A stretch of DNA of 64,000 nucleotides from Vibrio fluvialis (GCF_900460245.1 NZ_UHIP01000001.1:1798001-1862000), one strand, 5' to 3'; shown: positions 9,080 through 18,789, counted from the stretch's first letter. The notes: generated by a model not told the origin, from the sequence alone. Made by a program: numbers and translations.

Positions 9080-11833
9080 ATGAAATACCGTCATTTGGCA
9101 GGCATTTTTGCGCTGACATTAGTGGGTTGCGCGAGTCAGCCAACATCCACGCCTTTCGAACCGAGTCAACATTGGGTAACACAAACCCTTGATAACGGGC
9201 TCACCTATCATCTCTATCCTGACAGCAACGAGTCGGTCTCCATCCGCTTATACGTGCACGCCGGGTCGTTCCAGGAAACGCTGCGACAAGCGGGCTACGC
9301 ACATTATGTTGAACACATGGCATTCAACGGCAGCATCCATTACGAACACAATGATGTGATCGATATGGTAGCCAAAAGTGGCGGCCAGTTTGGTGCTGAC
9401 CTTAACGCCTACACCAATTACTCGCAAACCGTGTATCAGTTGGATCTGCCGGACAACCAGCACATGGATGACGCGCTGTTGTGGATGCGTGACATTGCCG
9501 ATGGCCTGACGTTTGATCCGCAAGAAGTCGAAAAAGAGAAAGGGGTCATTCTGGGCGAATTCCGTTTTCGTCGTTCAGAACCAGATACGCTGTATGAACA
9601 TTTCGCCGACGGCTCCGATTATCTGACCTACGATCCATTGGGTAATCGCAGCAACGTGCAAATGGCGACAGCAGACGGGCTACGTGAGTTCTACCAGACC
9701 TGGTACCAGCCACAGCTCACCGAAGTGATCATTACTGGCAATATCACCTTAGAACAAGGCGAGAAATGGGTGCGCCAGTATTTCTCAGACTGGAAGCAAG
9801 GCACGACGCCACGTCCCGCTCGCCCGGCGTTATCGCAGCAAAACACCAGCGATCTGATTTACACCGCCTCGGCGGGTGATGCTCCGCGCCTGTCGCTGTT
9901 TTACCCGCAGGGTGAAATCCGTATTGCGGATCAAGAAACTTTGTTGGAATACCGTTTCGACGAAATTGCGACTCGCCTGATGGAACATCGCTTGCAAAAC
10001 GCGTTTTACAACGCAGCGCTGCCGACTCAGGACTTAGCCGCGTTCAATTACAATACGGACGATCAACGCTATACCGAGCTGACCATTGCGTTTCCGGTTG
10101 AGCAACGCGCGGCTTCCCAATCGCTGTTCCTGAACACCTTAGCGTCACTGCGTGATCATGGCGCAACTCAGCAAGAGCTGGACATGGTTCTGCAAAGTTA
10201 CCGCGACGATCTGGAGAATTTTGATTGGTATCGCTCACAACTGACACCAAATACGCTGGCCGATGACCGCGTCTATGCCATCAGTTACGACGAAGTACTG
10301 CCATCCGATTTGGAATACAAGAAAGGTTTGAAAGCACTACTCTCCGCCGCCACACTCCAACGTATCAATCAGCACCTCAACGCCTTTTTGACAGTGAATC
10401 CTATGATTGAACTGGTGGGTGCTGAGAATGAAGATCTTAATACCTTGGAAAAATCGACCGACAGCCTGCGCCAAATCCTGCAACAGCCGGGGCTGATGGA
10501 GACGGTTAGCCAGGTCGACACGCCGTTTTTATCTCCGGCCGCACCTGGCGATATCGTGCATACTCAGACCTTCAGCAACTATCCGGATCTGACGCAATGG
10601 ACCTTGTCGAATGGCGTCGAAGTTTATTATCTGCGCAGCAGCCACGCGGGTGACGATGTTTACTTGCGCTATGCCAGCCTGGGTGGGGCTTCAGCTCTTC
10701 CACGCGATCTGTATCCTGCCGGCCAACTGGCCGTCAACGTCGCTAGCCGCAGCGGATTGGGCAACCTGTCCAACGTGCAGCTCAATAATTATCTGAAAGA
10801 GAACAACATCTACTTAGGCCCGTATATCAATGAAACGTCACACGGCGTGGAGATGAGTGCCAATAAGAAACAACTGGGCAATGTGTTCGCGCTGTTGAAC
10901 CAACTGACACGTGAAATTCACGTGGACGACAATCAGCTGGCATCGGTGAAATCAGAAACGATTCAGGCCATTGAGCAAGACAAAGCGTCCCCGGCGGGTC
11001 AACTGCTTTACGCGATCAACCACGGCTCCTACACCGAAGGTTCTAAGCATTGGTTGTTTAGCGAGGCAGATTACCAACAAGTGACGCCGGAGCAGATTTA
11101 TCAGGTCCACCATGAACTGTTCCAAAAACAGCGCAACAACACGCTGGTGATCGTCGCAAACACGTCACCAACCGAACTGCAAACCCTACTACGTCAATAT
11201 GTGGGCAGTCTGCAATTTGATGCGGGCAGCACACCCGATTTTAGTGTCGGTTATCGCGATCCGATTCAGGCTCGTCTTGAGTTGCCGATCAATAACCACG
11301 CCAATACGCAGTACTTTGTTCGCATGATCGCTCCGGTACGCACCGCTGATGCCAAAACGGTATTCATGGACGACTTGTTGATGCGCATCGTCAATAAACG
11401 CCTGACCGCCGTTGTACGTGAGAATCAGAGTCTGGACTATTCACCTTTTGCGATGGCCGTAAACTCGGACAGTGAACACGGCGTTGACTGGATTCTGAGC
11501 GCTTCGGTTGAGCCGGCTGATGCGCAAAAAGTCGAAAACGCGTTCGATGAGGTGATACAAAGTTTGGCGCAGTCCATTAGTGCTGATGAAACCGCGATCG
11601 TCGCCAAGCAGTTGATTACCGATCTGAATAACATGCAGAAAAATGCCTCTGGCATGGCTTGGTATATTAACCGTTACGTGATCAACGATTTTGGCCTGGA
11701 TGCCGCGCTGGATATGGAAGCGACCACGCGCAGCATTACGGCAAGCGATCTGACGCAACGCGCTCAGCAAATATTTGGCGCATCAGCCACGAAACAGAAA
11801 GTTCTGATGACGCCTCAACCCGATGCCATCTAA
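9080..11833 (+). CDS. M16 family zinc metallopeptidase, lipoprotein
   Basis: A 917-residue insulinase/pitrilysin-type protease. The signal MKYRHLAGIFALTLVGCAS ends in a lipobox LVGC, so it should be lipid-anchored facing the periplasm. The inverted zinc motif HxxEH is HYVEH at residues 75-79, and the downstream glutamate lies in EVEKEKGVILGEF. Two M16 halves follow: an active N-terminal half (about 30-480) and an inactive C-terminal half that begins after a linker at about 490 and has the usual YYLRSSHAGDDVYLRY strand. GAGG precedes the ATG. Likely role is degradation of periplasmic peptides; substrate unknown. It is monocistronic with its own terminator. Confidence 0.92.
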   Translation: MKYRHLAGIFALTLVGCASQPTSTPFEPSQHWVTQTLDNGLTYHLYPDSNESVSIRLYVHAGSFQETLRQAGYAHYVEHMAFNGSIHYEHNDVIDMVAKSGGQFGADLNAYTNYSQTVYQLDLPDNQHMDDALLWMRDIADGLTFDPQEVEKEKGVILGEFRFRRSEPDTLYEHFADGSDYLTYDPLGNRSNVQMATADGLREFYQTWYQPQLTEVIITGNITLEQGEKWVRQYFSDWKQGTTPRPARPALSQQNTSDLIYTASAGDAPRLSLFYPQGEIRIADQETLLEYRFDEIATRLMEHRLQNAFYNAALPTQDLAAFNYNTDDQRYTELTIAFPVEQRAASQSLFLNTLASLRDHGATQQELDMVLQSYRDDLENFDWYRSQLTPNTLADDRVYAISYDEVLPSDLEYKKGLKALLSAATLQRINQHLNAFLTVNPMIELVGAENEDLNTLEKSTDSLRQILQQPGLMETVSQVDTPFLSPAAPGDIVHTQTFSNYPDLTQWTLSNGVEVYYLRSSHAGDDVYLRYASLGGASALPRDLYPAGQLAVNVASRSGLGNLSNVQLNNYLKENNIYLGPYINETSHGVEMSANKKQLGNVFALLNQLTREIHVDDNQLASVKSETIQAIEQDKASPAGQLLYAINHGSYTEGSKHWLFSEADYQQVTPEQIYQVHHELFQKQRNNTLVIVANTSPTELQTLLRQYVGSLQFDAGSTPDFSVGYRDPIQARLELPINNHANTQYFVRMIAPVRTADAKTVFMDDLLMRIVNKRLTAVVRENQSLDYSPFAMAVNSDSEHGVDWILSASVEPADAQKVENAFDEVIQSLAQSISADETAIVAKQLITDLNNMQKNASGMAWYINRYVINDFGLDAALDMEATTRSITASDLTQRAQQIFGASATKQKVLMTPQPDAI

Positions 11834-11841
11834 GCGGTAAC

Positions 11842-11872
11842 AAAAAAAGCGGTGTTAAACACCGCTTTTTTA
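11842..11872 (+). terminator. terminator after the M16 peptidase
   Basis: AAAAAAGCGGTGTT / AACACCGCTTTTTT, a long symmetric stem nine bases after the stop. It could also serve the convergent small gene. Confidence 0.9.
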
Positions 11873-11888
11873 TTGTTTTAAATTCAAG

Positions 11889-12077
11889 TTAGTAGCGGCC
11901 CATACCATGGAACATGCCGCCGAATAACAAGCCAAAAATAGAAAAAATAGCACCGAGAATGATCATCGCGGGGATCGATGCAATGGCAAACTTCACCATA
12001 AAGATCACCATCGACATAAACGGCATTTTAATGTCCACCACGGTGACTTCTTGTTTTCTGTTATCCATATCTGACAT
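11889..12077 (-). CDS. small membrane protein
   Basis: A 62-residue protein: a polar N-terminus (MSDMDNRKQEVTVVDIKMP) and then one long or two short hydrophobic segments, FMSMVIFMVKFAIASIPAMIIL and GAIFSIFGLLFGGMF, ending HGMGRY. AGGAG lies six bases before the ATG. It resembles other short Vibrio inner-membrane proteins without known function. It is the last gene in the minus-strand run after the acetyltransferase, 42 bases downstream, so probably cotranscribed with the GST operon. Confidence 0.72.
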   Translation of the reverse strand: MSDMDNRKQEVTVVDIKMPFMSMVIFMVKFAIASIPAMIILGAIFSIFGLLFGGMFHGMGRY

Positions 12078-12119
12078 GGTTTTCTCCTAGCACAACGTGA
12101 ATGATTGTTAGCAGCCGGA

Positions 12120-12569
12120 TTACGACTGTCTTTGATAGATATCGGGATGCCACACTTCCATAAATAATTCCGGTTTGGCAATCGATTCGAATCCATACTG
12201 AGCGTATAAGCCATGGGCGTCACTGGTTGCCAGCACCATACGGCGTAGACCTTGCAGATCCGCATGACTCACCACCGCATCCATCAGTTGTTTGCTCAAG
12301 CCTTGTCCGCGATGCTCAGGCAAAATGAACACATCGGCCAGATAAGCAAACGTCGCCCGATCGGTGATCATGCGTGCAAATCCGACCTGACCAGCAGCAT
12401 CGTCATATACCCCAAAGCAGAGTGAATGCTGCAGCGCTTTTTCGACCACGCTGCGAGGCACGCCTTTAGCCCAATAGCTCTGGGCCAAAAAGCCATGAAT
12501 GACGTCCAGATCCAGTCTGGATGGTTCGCTACTGACTGAATAGTCTTGCATCCTGCTTGCCACTGTCAT
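12120..12569 (-). CDS. GNAT family N-acetyltransferase
   Basis: A 149-residue acetyltransferase. The acetyl-CoA-binding motif A is ADVFILPEHRGQGLSKQLMDAV (residues about 84-105), followed by a helix and GLYAQYGFESI, the usual C-terminal GNAT element; MEVWHPD closes it. The start at 12569 overlaps the stop of the upstream GST as ATGA, which argues for translational coupling and against a start 18 bases further upstream. The substrate is not known. Its place behind three glutathione transferases suggests a detoxification role, but that is inference. Confidence 0.88.
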   Translation of the reverse strand: MTVASRMQDYSVSSEPSRLDLDVIHGFLAQSYWAKGVPRSVVEKALQHSLCFGVYDDAAGQVGFARMITDRATFAYLADVFILPEHRGQGLSKQLMDAVVSHADLQGLRRMVLATSDAHGLYAQYGFESIAKPELFMEVWHPDIYQRQS

Positions 12570-13171
12570 TTTTTGCTGTCTTCCCAACGCAGAGCTTCAA
12601 CAACGGCATCTTTGGTCAGCGGCCACTCCAGTAAACTCTGCTGGTACTCACCCGCTTTCCCTTCCAGTGCCACGCCATAGCTTTGCAGACGAAACGCCAG
12701 CACCGCATAAAACGCATCCACAGCGCCCGCCTGTTCAAACATAAACGGTAGCTGCGCCTGATTAAATATCGTCGTTGCTCGCGCAATATCGGCTTCCAAC
12801 TCTGGCGTCAGTTCTGTCAGCGGCTCGACAGGCTCAAGGCTGAACGGACACAACCGGCGCAGTGACAAAAAGCCCGAATGCATTTCAGCGCACAGACTGC
12901 GAGCGATAGCACGCTGCAACGCATCGCGCGGATAAAGTCCGCCGTCTGCCAGTTCGTTAAAGTACTCCGTAATCGCCAATGAATCGTGAATCACCGTCCC
13001 ATCAATATTCAATGCCGGAACCAAGCCAGAAGGAGACTGAACCGCCAGATGCTTTTTGTAATCAGAGTTAGTCAAATCGACCACTTTGATACCCAGTTCA
13101 ACGTTCGCCAAGCGACCACACATCCACGCGCGCAGCGACCAGGTTGAACCATTACCCACTAACATTTCCAT
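12566..13171 (-). CDS. glutathione S-transferase family protein (third in operon)
   Basis: A 201-residue GST. The N-terminal thioredoxin-like domain has MEMLVGNGSTWSLRAWM, where Ser and Trp are the usual catalytic region, then SPSGLVPALNIDG (cis-Pro) and IHDSLAITEYFNEL, the glutathione-binding SNAIL-type motif (here DSLAI). The C-terminal helical domain carries RAIARSLCAEMHSGF. AAGGA precedes the ATG. It is 33 bases after the previous GST and overlaps the GNAT gene by four bases. It resembles DcpA/YfcF-type stress GSTs; the electrophile substrate is unknown. Confidence 0.88.
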   Translation of the reverse strand: MEMLVGNGSTWSLRAWMCGRLANVELGIKVVDLTNSDYKKHLAVQSPSGLVPALNIDGTVIHDSLAITEYFNELADGGLYPRDALQRAIARSLCAEMHSGFLSLRRLCPFSLEPVEPLTELTPELEADIARATTIFNQAQLPFMFEQAGAVDAFYAVLAFRLQSYGVALEGKAGEYQQSLLEWPLTKDAVVEALRWEDSKK

Positions 13172-13204
13172 TTGAATTCCTTATCAATTAACGGCGAATG
13201 ACTG

Positions 13205-13855
13205 TCACTCAACATACGAGATAAACGGGCTGAGATCCATCTCTTCGATCGCACACACCGCAGCGATAGTCGGATGACCAGCCAGACGCTGAAGATAACG
13301 CGCCAGATTTGGAAACGTCAGTGGCGAGCGAGCCACTGGCAGGCACCATTCCGCGAGCATAAACAGGAAAAAATCGCACGCCGTCAGCCTTTCTCCCACC
13401 AGATACGCATGTTTGGCTAGTTGGTCATCAATCACCGCCAACGCATCACCGATGCGCTCATCCTGCGCCGCGACGACATGGGGAATCGTCGCGGGATCAT
13501 TGGTATGACGCTGCGGGTAATAACGCACCATCAGTTCAGCCTGAAGCGTGTTATTGAGATACGCCAGCCATTGATAAAACAGCGGACGAGCTGGATCTCC
13601 CATTTCCGGCATCAACCCGTGTTCAGGGTGCTGCTCACAGAGATGAATACAGATTGCAGAGCTTTCAAAGATGGCCTGCCCCTTGTCCACCAGAGTTGGA
13701 ATTCGCCCCGCCGGATTGAGCTTCAGATACTCAGGCGATTTTTGTGACTGAGTACGCTTATCCACCAGCACCAACTCATACGGCAGTTGCATGTAATGCA
13801 GCAGAAAATGCGGCGCCAGGCTGGCGTTATTCGGATAGTAATAAAGTTGATACAC
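13205..13855 (-). CDS. glutathione S-transferase family protein (second in operon)
   Basis: A 216-residue GST beginning at a GTG at 13855, which has AAGGA seven bases upstream; an open frame continues 46 codons further but overlaps the upstream gene and has no plausible start. The N-terminal domain reads VYQLYYYPNNASLAPHFLLHYM with NPAGRIPTLVD (cis-Pro) and FESSAICIHLCE (glutathione-binding). The C-terminal domain contains LVGERLTACDFFLFMLAEW, a typical GST N-capping region. Close to the YghU/beta-class GSTs in outline. It lies 9 bases downstream of the first GST, so it is translated from the same message. Confidence 0.86.
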   Translation of the reverse strand: MYQLYYYPNNASLAPHFLLHYMQLPYELVLVDKRTQSQKSPEYLKLNPAGRIPTLVDKGQAIFESSAICIHLCEQHPEHGLMPEMGDPARPLFYQWLAYLNNTLQAELMVRYYPQRHTNDPATIPHVVAAQDERIGDALAVIDDQLAKHAYLVGERLTACDFFLFMLAEWCLPVARSPLTFPNLARYLQRLAGHPTIAAVCAIEEMDLSPFISYVE

Positions 13856-13865
13856 CGTAAGTTCC

Positions 13866-14471
13866 TTAGGTTGACGATTGAGGCTCTGCATGCGCGATAC
13901 GTTGGTGCTCACGCAGTTGAGCGAGATGGCAGTCATAGAAGGCAATCGGACGTGCGCCGTGCTGCAACGCTTTCTTGTAGATGGTGGCCACAAAAATGTC
14001 AGCTAATGAAAAAGTTTCACCCACCGCGAACGGCGAATCGAGGCACAGTTTGAGCGCCAGTTTCTCTAGCCCTTGCGTGATCCATTGGGCGCGTAACTTA
14101 CGTTTGTCGTGCTCATTGAGTTCCGGGCGAAGTGCCTTGAGCACACTACGGTTCTGCGGCGTATGAATGGATCCATTGACGTATTCGCAGATCTCGCGCA
14201 CTCGGACTTTGGTCATCACATCGCCGCCCAATAGTGGCGGATGAGGAAAAAGCTCCTCCATACACTCAATGATGGCCATCGACTCCGTGAGCACCAGCCC
14301 GTTCACCGACAATGCCGGCACATAACCAAGCGGATTTATCTGCAAATAAGTGGACGTCAGTTGCTCGCCAGTCACTTCCACCCGAGCATACGCAATGGCT
14401 TTGTACTTAAGCGTCCACTCCACTCGCTCCGAGCTGTTCGAGCCCTGCGCGCTATAGAGAATAATGTCCAT
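13866..14471 (-). CDS. glutathione S-transferase, maleylacetoacetate isomerase-like (first in operon)
   Basis: A 201-residue GST of the zeta-like type. The N-terminal motif is YSAQGSNSSERVEWTLKYK, close to the SSCx-W(R)VRxxL pattern of maleylacetoacetate isomerases (here with Ser-Asn-Ser-Ser rather than Ser-Ser-Cys), followed by INPLGYVPAL and LTESMAIIECMEE. The C-terminal domain has VNGSIHTPQNRSVLK and FAVGETFSLADIFV. The ATG at 14471 has GGAG five bases upstream; the extra upstream frame is rich in Arg and Ile and is not part of the protein. No tyrosine-degradation genes are nearby, so the isomerase role is doubtful. Confidence 0.85.
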   Translation of the reverse strand: MDIILYSAQGSNSSERVEWTLKYKAIAYARVEVTGEQLTSTYLQINPLGYVPALSVNGLVLTESMAIIECMEELFPHPPLLGGDVMTKVRVREICEYVNGSIHTPQNRSVLKALRPELNEHDKRKLRAQWITQGLEKLALKLCLDSPFAVGETFSLADIFVATIYKKALQHGARPIAFYDCHLAQLREHQRIAHAEPQSST

Positions 14472-14711
14472 CGATCTCCTTGTGGTCCTTTCCATGATGG
14501 GATGTCGAACACGCCCGATTTGAACAACCATTGTGGCATAACGAAGAAAAATAAAGCGACGTTGCCCCCTCAAAAATATGAATCGATGCGCATTTACAAA
14601 CCGAATAAAAGAGGTGATGATGCGCAAGCTTTTATCGTTCTAAACGACAATGTAATCGATTGAACTACTAGAAGTTTTGCCAGATAGACTCATTTTCTAA
14701 GCTTTACCCGG

Positions 14712-14728
14712 ATCACAATTTTTGTGAT
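14712..14728. promoter_or_regulatory. perfect palindrome between the GST operon and the EAL gene
   Basis: ATCACAA TTT TTGTGAT, a seven-base perfect inverted repeat in the intergenic region between divergent genes. It resembles an operator. The half-sites TCACA and TGTGA occur in the reverse order of a CRP site, so CRP is unlikely. Confidence 0.45.
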
Positions 14729-14825
14729 TCCATCAAGCTGTCGCACGGACAGCATTCGTTATAAGTTAAAGTATTAGTAACCTACGGCTATTTTTCGCTT
14801 CCACGCAGTTAAGGGATGAAAAATT

Positions 14826-16352
14826 TTGTTCAACACGTCTTCGACCAGTTATCGTCAGTCCCGCCTGCTTAAAGCTCGTCTTTATGCGGGACTGCTGTTT
14901 ATTGTTCTCGCCTTAAGTTCTGTAATGCTGGCGTATCAGCTCGTCGCGCGCCAGATCGCTCTGCAGGCGCAAGGTGAAGCCACCAACGTGTTGGATCAAC
15001 TGGACAACCTCTTCGCGCAACTCGACAAAGCGACCCAACATCTGGTGCCGAGTCTGAGTGATTCCTGTCAGTCACTCAAACCGCAATTAATGGAAGAAAT
15101 TCTTAAGGTTCCAGGTGGATTGACCGCCACCAAACCACTACGTCTCGGCTTTTGCAACTCGTTGCGTGGGTATATGGATCAGTCGCCAGTGGCGGTAAGC
15201 GGCCCCTCCATTAGCCTGGATACCGGCATCATTGAGCCCGTTTCGGTCTATTACCGTGACAAGTCGCTGGTGTACGAGCTGTCGATGAACTACTTTCTCT
15301 ATCAGTTGAAAATCAATCCCGATTTCATCAAGCCGACCCTGATCCTGGCCGACAAAGAGCTCACCACTGGCTATCCGGCCTCACGCCTCATCAAGGGCGA
15401 GTTGTTTCCATCCTCCAAATACGACTACACCATGCGCGTTCAATTCGATCAGAAGATGTATTTTTGGGAACTTGCGCAGCGCGTGGCGTATTACCTGGTG
15501 ATCCCGTTTGCCCTGTATTTGTTTGCCAGCTATCAGTTTTATCGCTTTCTTTGTCAACCAGAGCGCCTCGCCAGTGAACTGGCACGCGGTTTGGCGCACC
15601 AGCAATTCAAACCTTATATTCAGCCGATCTTTGACTGTGGCGGCAGTCTGGTCGGCGGCGAAATTCTGGTGCGCTGGCATCACCCGAAACTGGGTATCAT
15701 CGGGCCCTATGAATTCATTTCGATTCTGGAACGGGGTGGCCTATCGCACAAATTGACCGAATCCCTGATGGAGCAAGCTGCCGAGCAGTTGGCCCCGATT
15801 GCCAACGCGTTGCCGGACGGTTTCCATCTGTCATTTAACATCAGCGCCGAACAACTGACCGACCGTAAGATTGTTCACTGCTGCCAGCGCTTTCGCCAGA
15901 TGATCAACGCGCCCCACGTCCAGCTGATTCTGGAACTGACCGAACGCGAACAGGCGGTGGAAGCCGTCGAACTGATGGATACCTATCAGGCGCTCAAAGA
16001 GGAAAATGTGCTGATCTCGGTCGACGATTTCGGCACCGGCCACTCGAGCCTGATCTACTTCCAGATGTTTAAAGCCGATTACCTGAAAATTGATAAGAGT
16101 TTCGTCGATTTGATTGGTGAGAATGCGCTGTCGAATCACATCGTCAATAACGTACTCGATTTGGCTCGCCGCCTGAATATTCCAACCGTCGCGGAAGGCG
16201 TTGAACGCCCGGAGCAGTTGCAATACCTGACGGTGCATGGCGTGGACTTCTTTCAGGGTTATTTGTTCAGTAAGCCGATCACCATGGATGACTTCGTCGA
16301 GGATTACTGCCAGCCGGACTCTTTTGCCTCTGCCAGACGTTTTCCGGATTAA
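14826..16352 (+). CDS. CSS-motif EAL-domain cyclic-di-GMP phosphodiesterase
   Basis: A 508-residue membrane protein that should hydrolyse c-di-GMP in the cytosol. N-terminal TM segment (about 17-38), a periplasmic region with a CSS-like pattern (SLSDSCQSLKPQ and GFCNSL, two cysteines that may form the redox-sensitive disulfide of CSS domains), a second TM (about 217-240), then an EAL domain. Catalytic residues are all visible: GEILVRWHHP (E-L-R), SFNISAEQL (Asn), LELTERE (Glu), DDFGTGHS (Asp pair), LKIDKSFV (Lys) and VAEGVER (Glu). A TTG start is chosen because AAGGGA precedes it by nine bases and the nearby ATG is out of frame. Enzymatically competent by sequence. Confidence 0.92.
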   Translation: MFNTSSTSYRQSRLLKARLYAGLLFIVLALSSVMLAYQLVARQIALQAQGEATNVLDQLDNLFAQLDKATQHLVPSLSDSCQSLKPQLMEEILKVPGGLTATKPLRLGFCNSLRGYMDQSPVAVSGPSISLDTGIIEPVSVYYRDKSLVYELSMNYFLYQLKINPDFIKPTLILADKELTTGYPASRLIKGELFPSSKYDYTMRVQFDQKMYFWELAQRVAYYLVIPFALYLFASYQFYRFLCQPERLASELARGLAHQQFKPYIQPIFDCGGSLVGGEILVRWHHPKLGIIGPYEFISILERGGLSHKLTESLMEQAAEQLAPIANALPDGFHLSFNISAEQLTDRKIVHCCQRFRQMINAPHVQLILELTEREQAVEAVELMDTYQALKEENVLISVDDFGTGHSSLIYFQMFKADYLKIDKSFVDLIGENALSNHIVNNVLDLARRLNIPTVAEGVERPEQLQYLTVHGVDFFQGYLFSKPITMDDFVEDYCQPDSFASARRFPD

Positions 16353-16358
16353 ACCAAG

Positions 16359-16383
16359 AAAAAAGGCGCCTCGGCGCCTTTTA
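16359..16383. terminator. bidirectional terminator between EAL gene and chemoreceptor
   Basis: AAAAAGGCGCC TC GGCGCCTTTT, symmetric, between two convergent genes. Confidence 0.9.
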
Positions 16384-16406
16384 GGTTATTCGGTTGGTGC
16401 TCCACA

Positions 16407-18056
16407 CTAAGCCAGACGGAACTGCCCGACCAGTTTATCGAGTTGGGAAGAGAGTTTTTGCAGGCTGGCACTCGACTGATTAAGCTGCGCCGCGATATCC
16501 GTGGTTTGCATTGTCAGTTGGTTGATGTCTTCAACGTTACGGTTGATGTCTTCCACCACACTCGCCTGCTCCTCTGTGGCGGTTGCCACCTGAATGTTCT
16601 GATCACTGATTTGGTCAATGTGGCCGTTGATCTGCTCCAGAGAGTCGTTGGCCTTGTTGGCGTAATCGACCACCTGAACACTTTTCTCGCGACCTTTTTC
16701 CATCACGGCCACCGCACGTTTGGATTCGGCCTGAAGTTTATCAATCACTTCCTGAATCTCATCGGTCGATGCCGCCGAACGGCTTGCCAGAGTACGCACC
16801 TCATCGGCCACCACCGCAAAACCTCGGCCCTGCTCGCCAGCACGCGCCGCTTCAATCGCAGCGTTAAGCGCCAGCAAGTTGGTTTGGTCGGAGATACTGC
16901 GAATCGTATCCAGTGTAGAGCTGATGGCATTAATTTGTCCGGCCAGCGCCTCCACAACACCGGTCGCCTGCTGCAACTCGCTCGACAGTTCCGTGATACG
17001 CATCTGAGCCTGATTTACCACTTCACGGCCATCCGCTGAACGATGTGTGGCTTCGCGGGCTACGTCAGCGGCCTGCGCGGCATTTGAGGCAATTTCATTC
17101 ACCGTCGCTCCCAACTCATGAATGGCCGTCGCAACCTGAACGGTGCGATCGCGCTGGGCAACACAGTTGTTTTGCGTGTGGTGAGCCTGATCAGCCACGT
17201 TGTGCGACATCGTTGCCAAATCGCGGGCACTTTTCGCGACCTGATCAATCGAGGCATGCACCTTTTCAATGAACTGGTTGAAACTGTGGCCGATGTCGGT
17301 CAGTTCATCCTGACCTTCCAGCTTAATGCGCGTGTTGAGCGACATATTTTTCGCTGCATCACCGATGGTTTCGCGCAGGAACGACACACGATTACGCAGA
17401 TTGGCGATGATGAACCAGGAGGTCAGAATCGAAATGACAATGGATGCCACGATGATCAGCATACTGTCGCGACGTCCGGCCTGATAACTGATCGCGCTGT
17501 TTGCGTTGCGACGCTCCGCCTGCGCGAGCAGCGCATCGAGAATATCGTTAGCGCCTTTGCGCATCACACCATAGGTTTTGGCGTACTGGTCGCGATAGAT
17601 GCGCTGGGCGCTGGCCATATCGCCGCGGTCAAACGCATCCAACATTGGGTTAAGGTCGGTTTTGACCATGGTTTCAAACTGATCAAGCAGCTTTTGCGCC
17701 TGCTGTTTCATCTCCGGATTCAGCTGAGCATCCACCGCCTGTTTCATGGTTTGGCGCATCTCAGGAATATCTTCATTGCGCGCTTCCTGGACACGTGTTT
17801 TGACGCCTTTCTCGTCGCGCAGCGGAGTTTCCTGAAGCAGCATCATGTCGATCCCCACTCGCATACGCGGAATACGCGAAGCTGCTTCTGCCATCGCACG
17901 CAGCGGTGATGCGGTGTTGAGGTAGAGTTTCTCCGCCTGAAACTGCATAGTCGACATCGTATTGAGGCTGGTAAGCCCGGTAATCACCAGCGCCAGGCAG
18001 GGGATTGCAACCGCGATGATCAAGCGGGTTTTCAAAGTCAGATTGTTGATGAACAT
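16407..18056 (-). CDS. methyl-accepting chemotaxis protein
   Basis: A 549-residue inner-membrane chemoreceptor. TM1 is [24 protein letters not shown] (about 8-31), then a periplasmic region with a four-helix-bundle look (residues about 35-190, rich in Gln, Met and Asp, with [21 protein letters not shown]), TM2 [23 protein letters not shown], a HAMP domain beginning after it, and the long cytoplasmic coiled coil. The signalling hairpin tip is conserved: [40 protein letters not shown]. No Trp-x-x-x-Phe tether is seen at the C-terminus. AAGGAA precedes the ATG by six bases. The ligand is not predictable; the fold suggests a 4HB_MCP sensor. Confidence 0.95.
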   Translation of the reverse strand: MFINNLTLKTRLIIAVAIPCLALVITGLTSLNTMSTMQFQAEKLYLNTASPLRAMAEAASRIPRMRVGIDMMLLQETPLRDEKGVKTRVQEARNEDIPEMRQTMKQAVDAQLNPEMKQQAQKLLDQFETMVKTDLNPMLDAFDRGDMASAQRIYRDQYAKTYGVMRKGANDILDALLAQAERRNANSAISYQAGRRDSMLIIVASIVISILTSWFIIANLRNRVSFLRETIGDAAKNMSLNTRIKLEGQDELTDIGHSFNQFIEKVHASIDQVAKSARDLATMSHNVADQAHHTQNNCVAQRDRTVQVATAIHELGATVNEIASNAAQAADVAREATHRSADGREVVNQAQMRITELSSELQQATGVVEALAGQINAISSTLDTIRSISDQTNLLALNAAIEAARAGEQGRGFAVVADEVRTLASRSAASTDEIQEVIDKLQAESKRAVAVMEKGREKSVQVVDYANKANDSLEQINGHIDQISDQNIQVATATEEQASVVEDINRNVEDINQLTMQTTDIAAQLNQSSASLQKLSSQLDKLVGQFRLA

Positions 18057-18339
18057 GTTACGTTCCTTTTAGACAGCCATTGGTTCACTCACCCGTTAAA
18101 TCAGGATATTGCTGTTATTGTTGTTGGTGACGTCATTGTGCAGCAGCTGGCAAGCCAGATCCCGTAAACTCAATGACGTTAATTCATTCTGAGACCACCG
18201 TTCCAACAAAGCAGAAACAGCGTGCTACAGGACAAACCACAACGGCAGAAATGCCAAAGATTTGTCCGCTAACCTATCAAGAATAGACGCGAGTGAGCTG
18301 AACGTCGCCCGAAGCTTGTGGGGACCAGAGGTCAAAGTG

Positions 18340-18366
18340 AAAAAAAGCGCCTCCACAGGCGCTTTG
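18340..18366 (-). terminator. terminator after the GFA gene
   Basis: On the minus strand: AAAGCGCCTG / AGGCGC followed by TTTTTTT. It closes the racemase-Cys protein-GFA operon. Confidence 0.85.
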
Positions 18367-18381
18367 AGATGAGAGTGACAC

Positions 18382-18789
18382 TCAGGAGCGGCGCCCCTCG
18401 CCTTTTTGCGGCAGCGAATCTTGGATCGTGTACCAATTCGCTTTGTAGTGAGTGTAAATATGGGTGTCTGGCGAGACAGGAATGGGTTGATCAAACAGGC
18501 CCAGCGCGACTTCCATCTGCTCCGGGGCAACCCCCTTGCTGCGAAAACCAATACTCGACCCGCATTCCGAGCAGAAAGTACGCACGGTACCATTGGCGGC
18601 AGTAAATTCTTTAAGCAGCGAGTGACCACTCAGCCACTGTAGGTCTTGCGTCGCCGCCAGAGTACCAAATGCCGCGCCGTGAAATTTGCGGCACATGGTG
18701 CAGTGGCAATGCGCCACCAGCGGCTCAAAACCGGCAACGCTGAACGTCACTTGCTGACACAGGCAACTGGCATGATAACGAGAGGTCAT
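18382..18789 (-). CDS. GFA family protein (CENP-V/glutathione-dependent formaldehyde-activating fold)
   Basis: A 135-residue zinc protein of the GFA/CENP-V family. The zinc ligands lie in SCLCQQVTF, HCHCTMCRKFHGAAFG and RTFCSECGSSIGF. Family members such as Gfa are linked to formaldehyde or S-hydroxymethylglutathione chemistry, but most bacterial members have no proven reaction. The start overlaps the stop of the small Cys-rich gene as ATGA, so translation is coupled. The C-terminal half carries HTHIYTHYKANWY-like residues (DTHIYTHYKANWYTI), a typical ending. Confidence 0.88.
   Translation of the reverse strand: MTSRYHASCLCQQVTFSVAGFEPLVAHCHCTMCRKFHGAAFGTLAATQDLQWLSGHSLLKEFTAANGTVRTFCSECGSSIGFRSKGVAPEQMEVALGLFDQPIPVSPDTHIYTHYKANWYTIQDSLPQKGEGRRS

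Noticed and set aside
17118..17909. 263-codon frame on the plus strand inside the chemoreceptor
   Set aside because: It is the complement of a gene with a strongly biased coiled-coil composition, which often yields long antisense frames.
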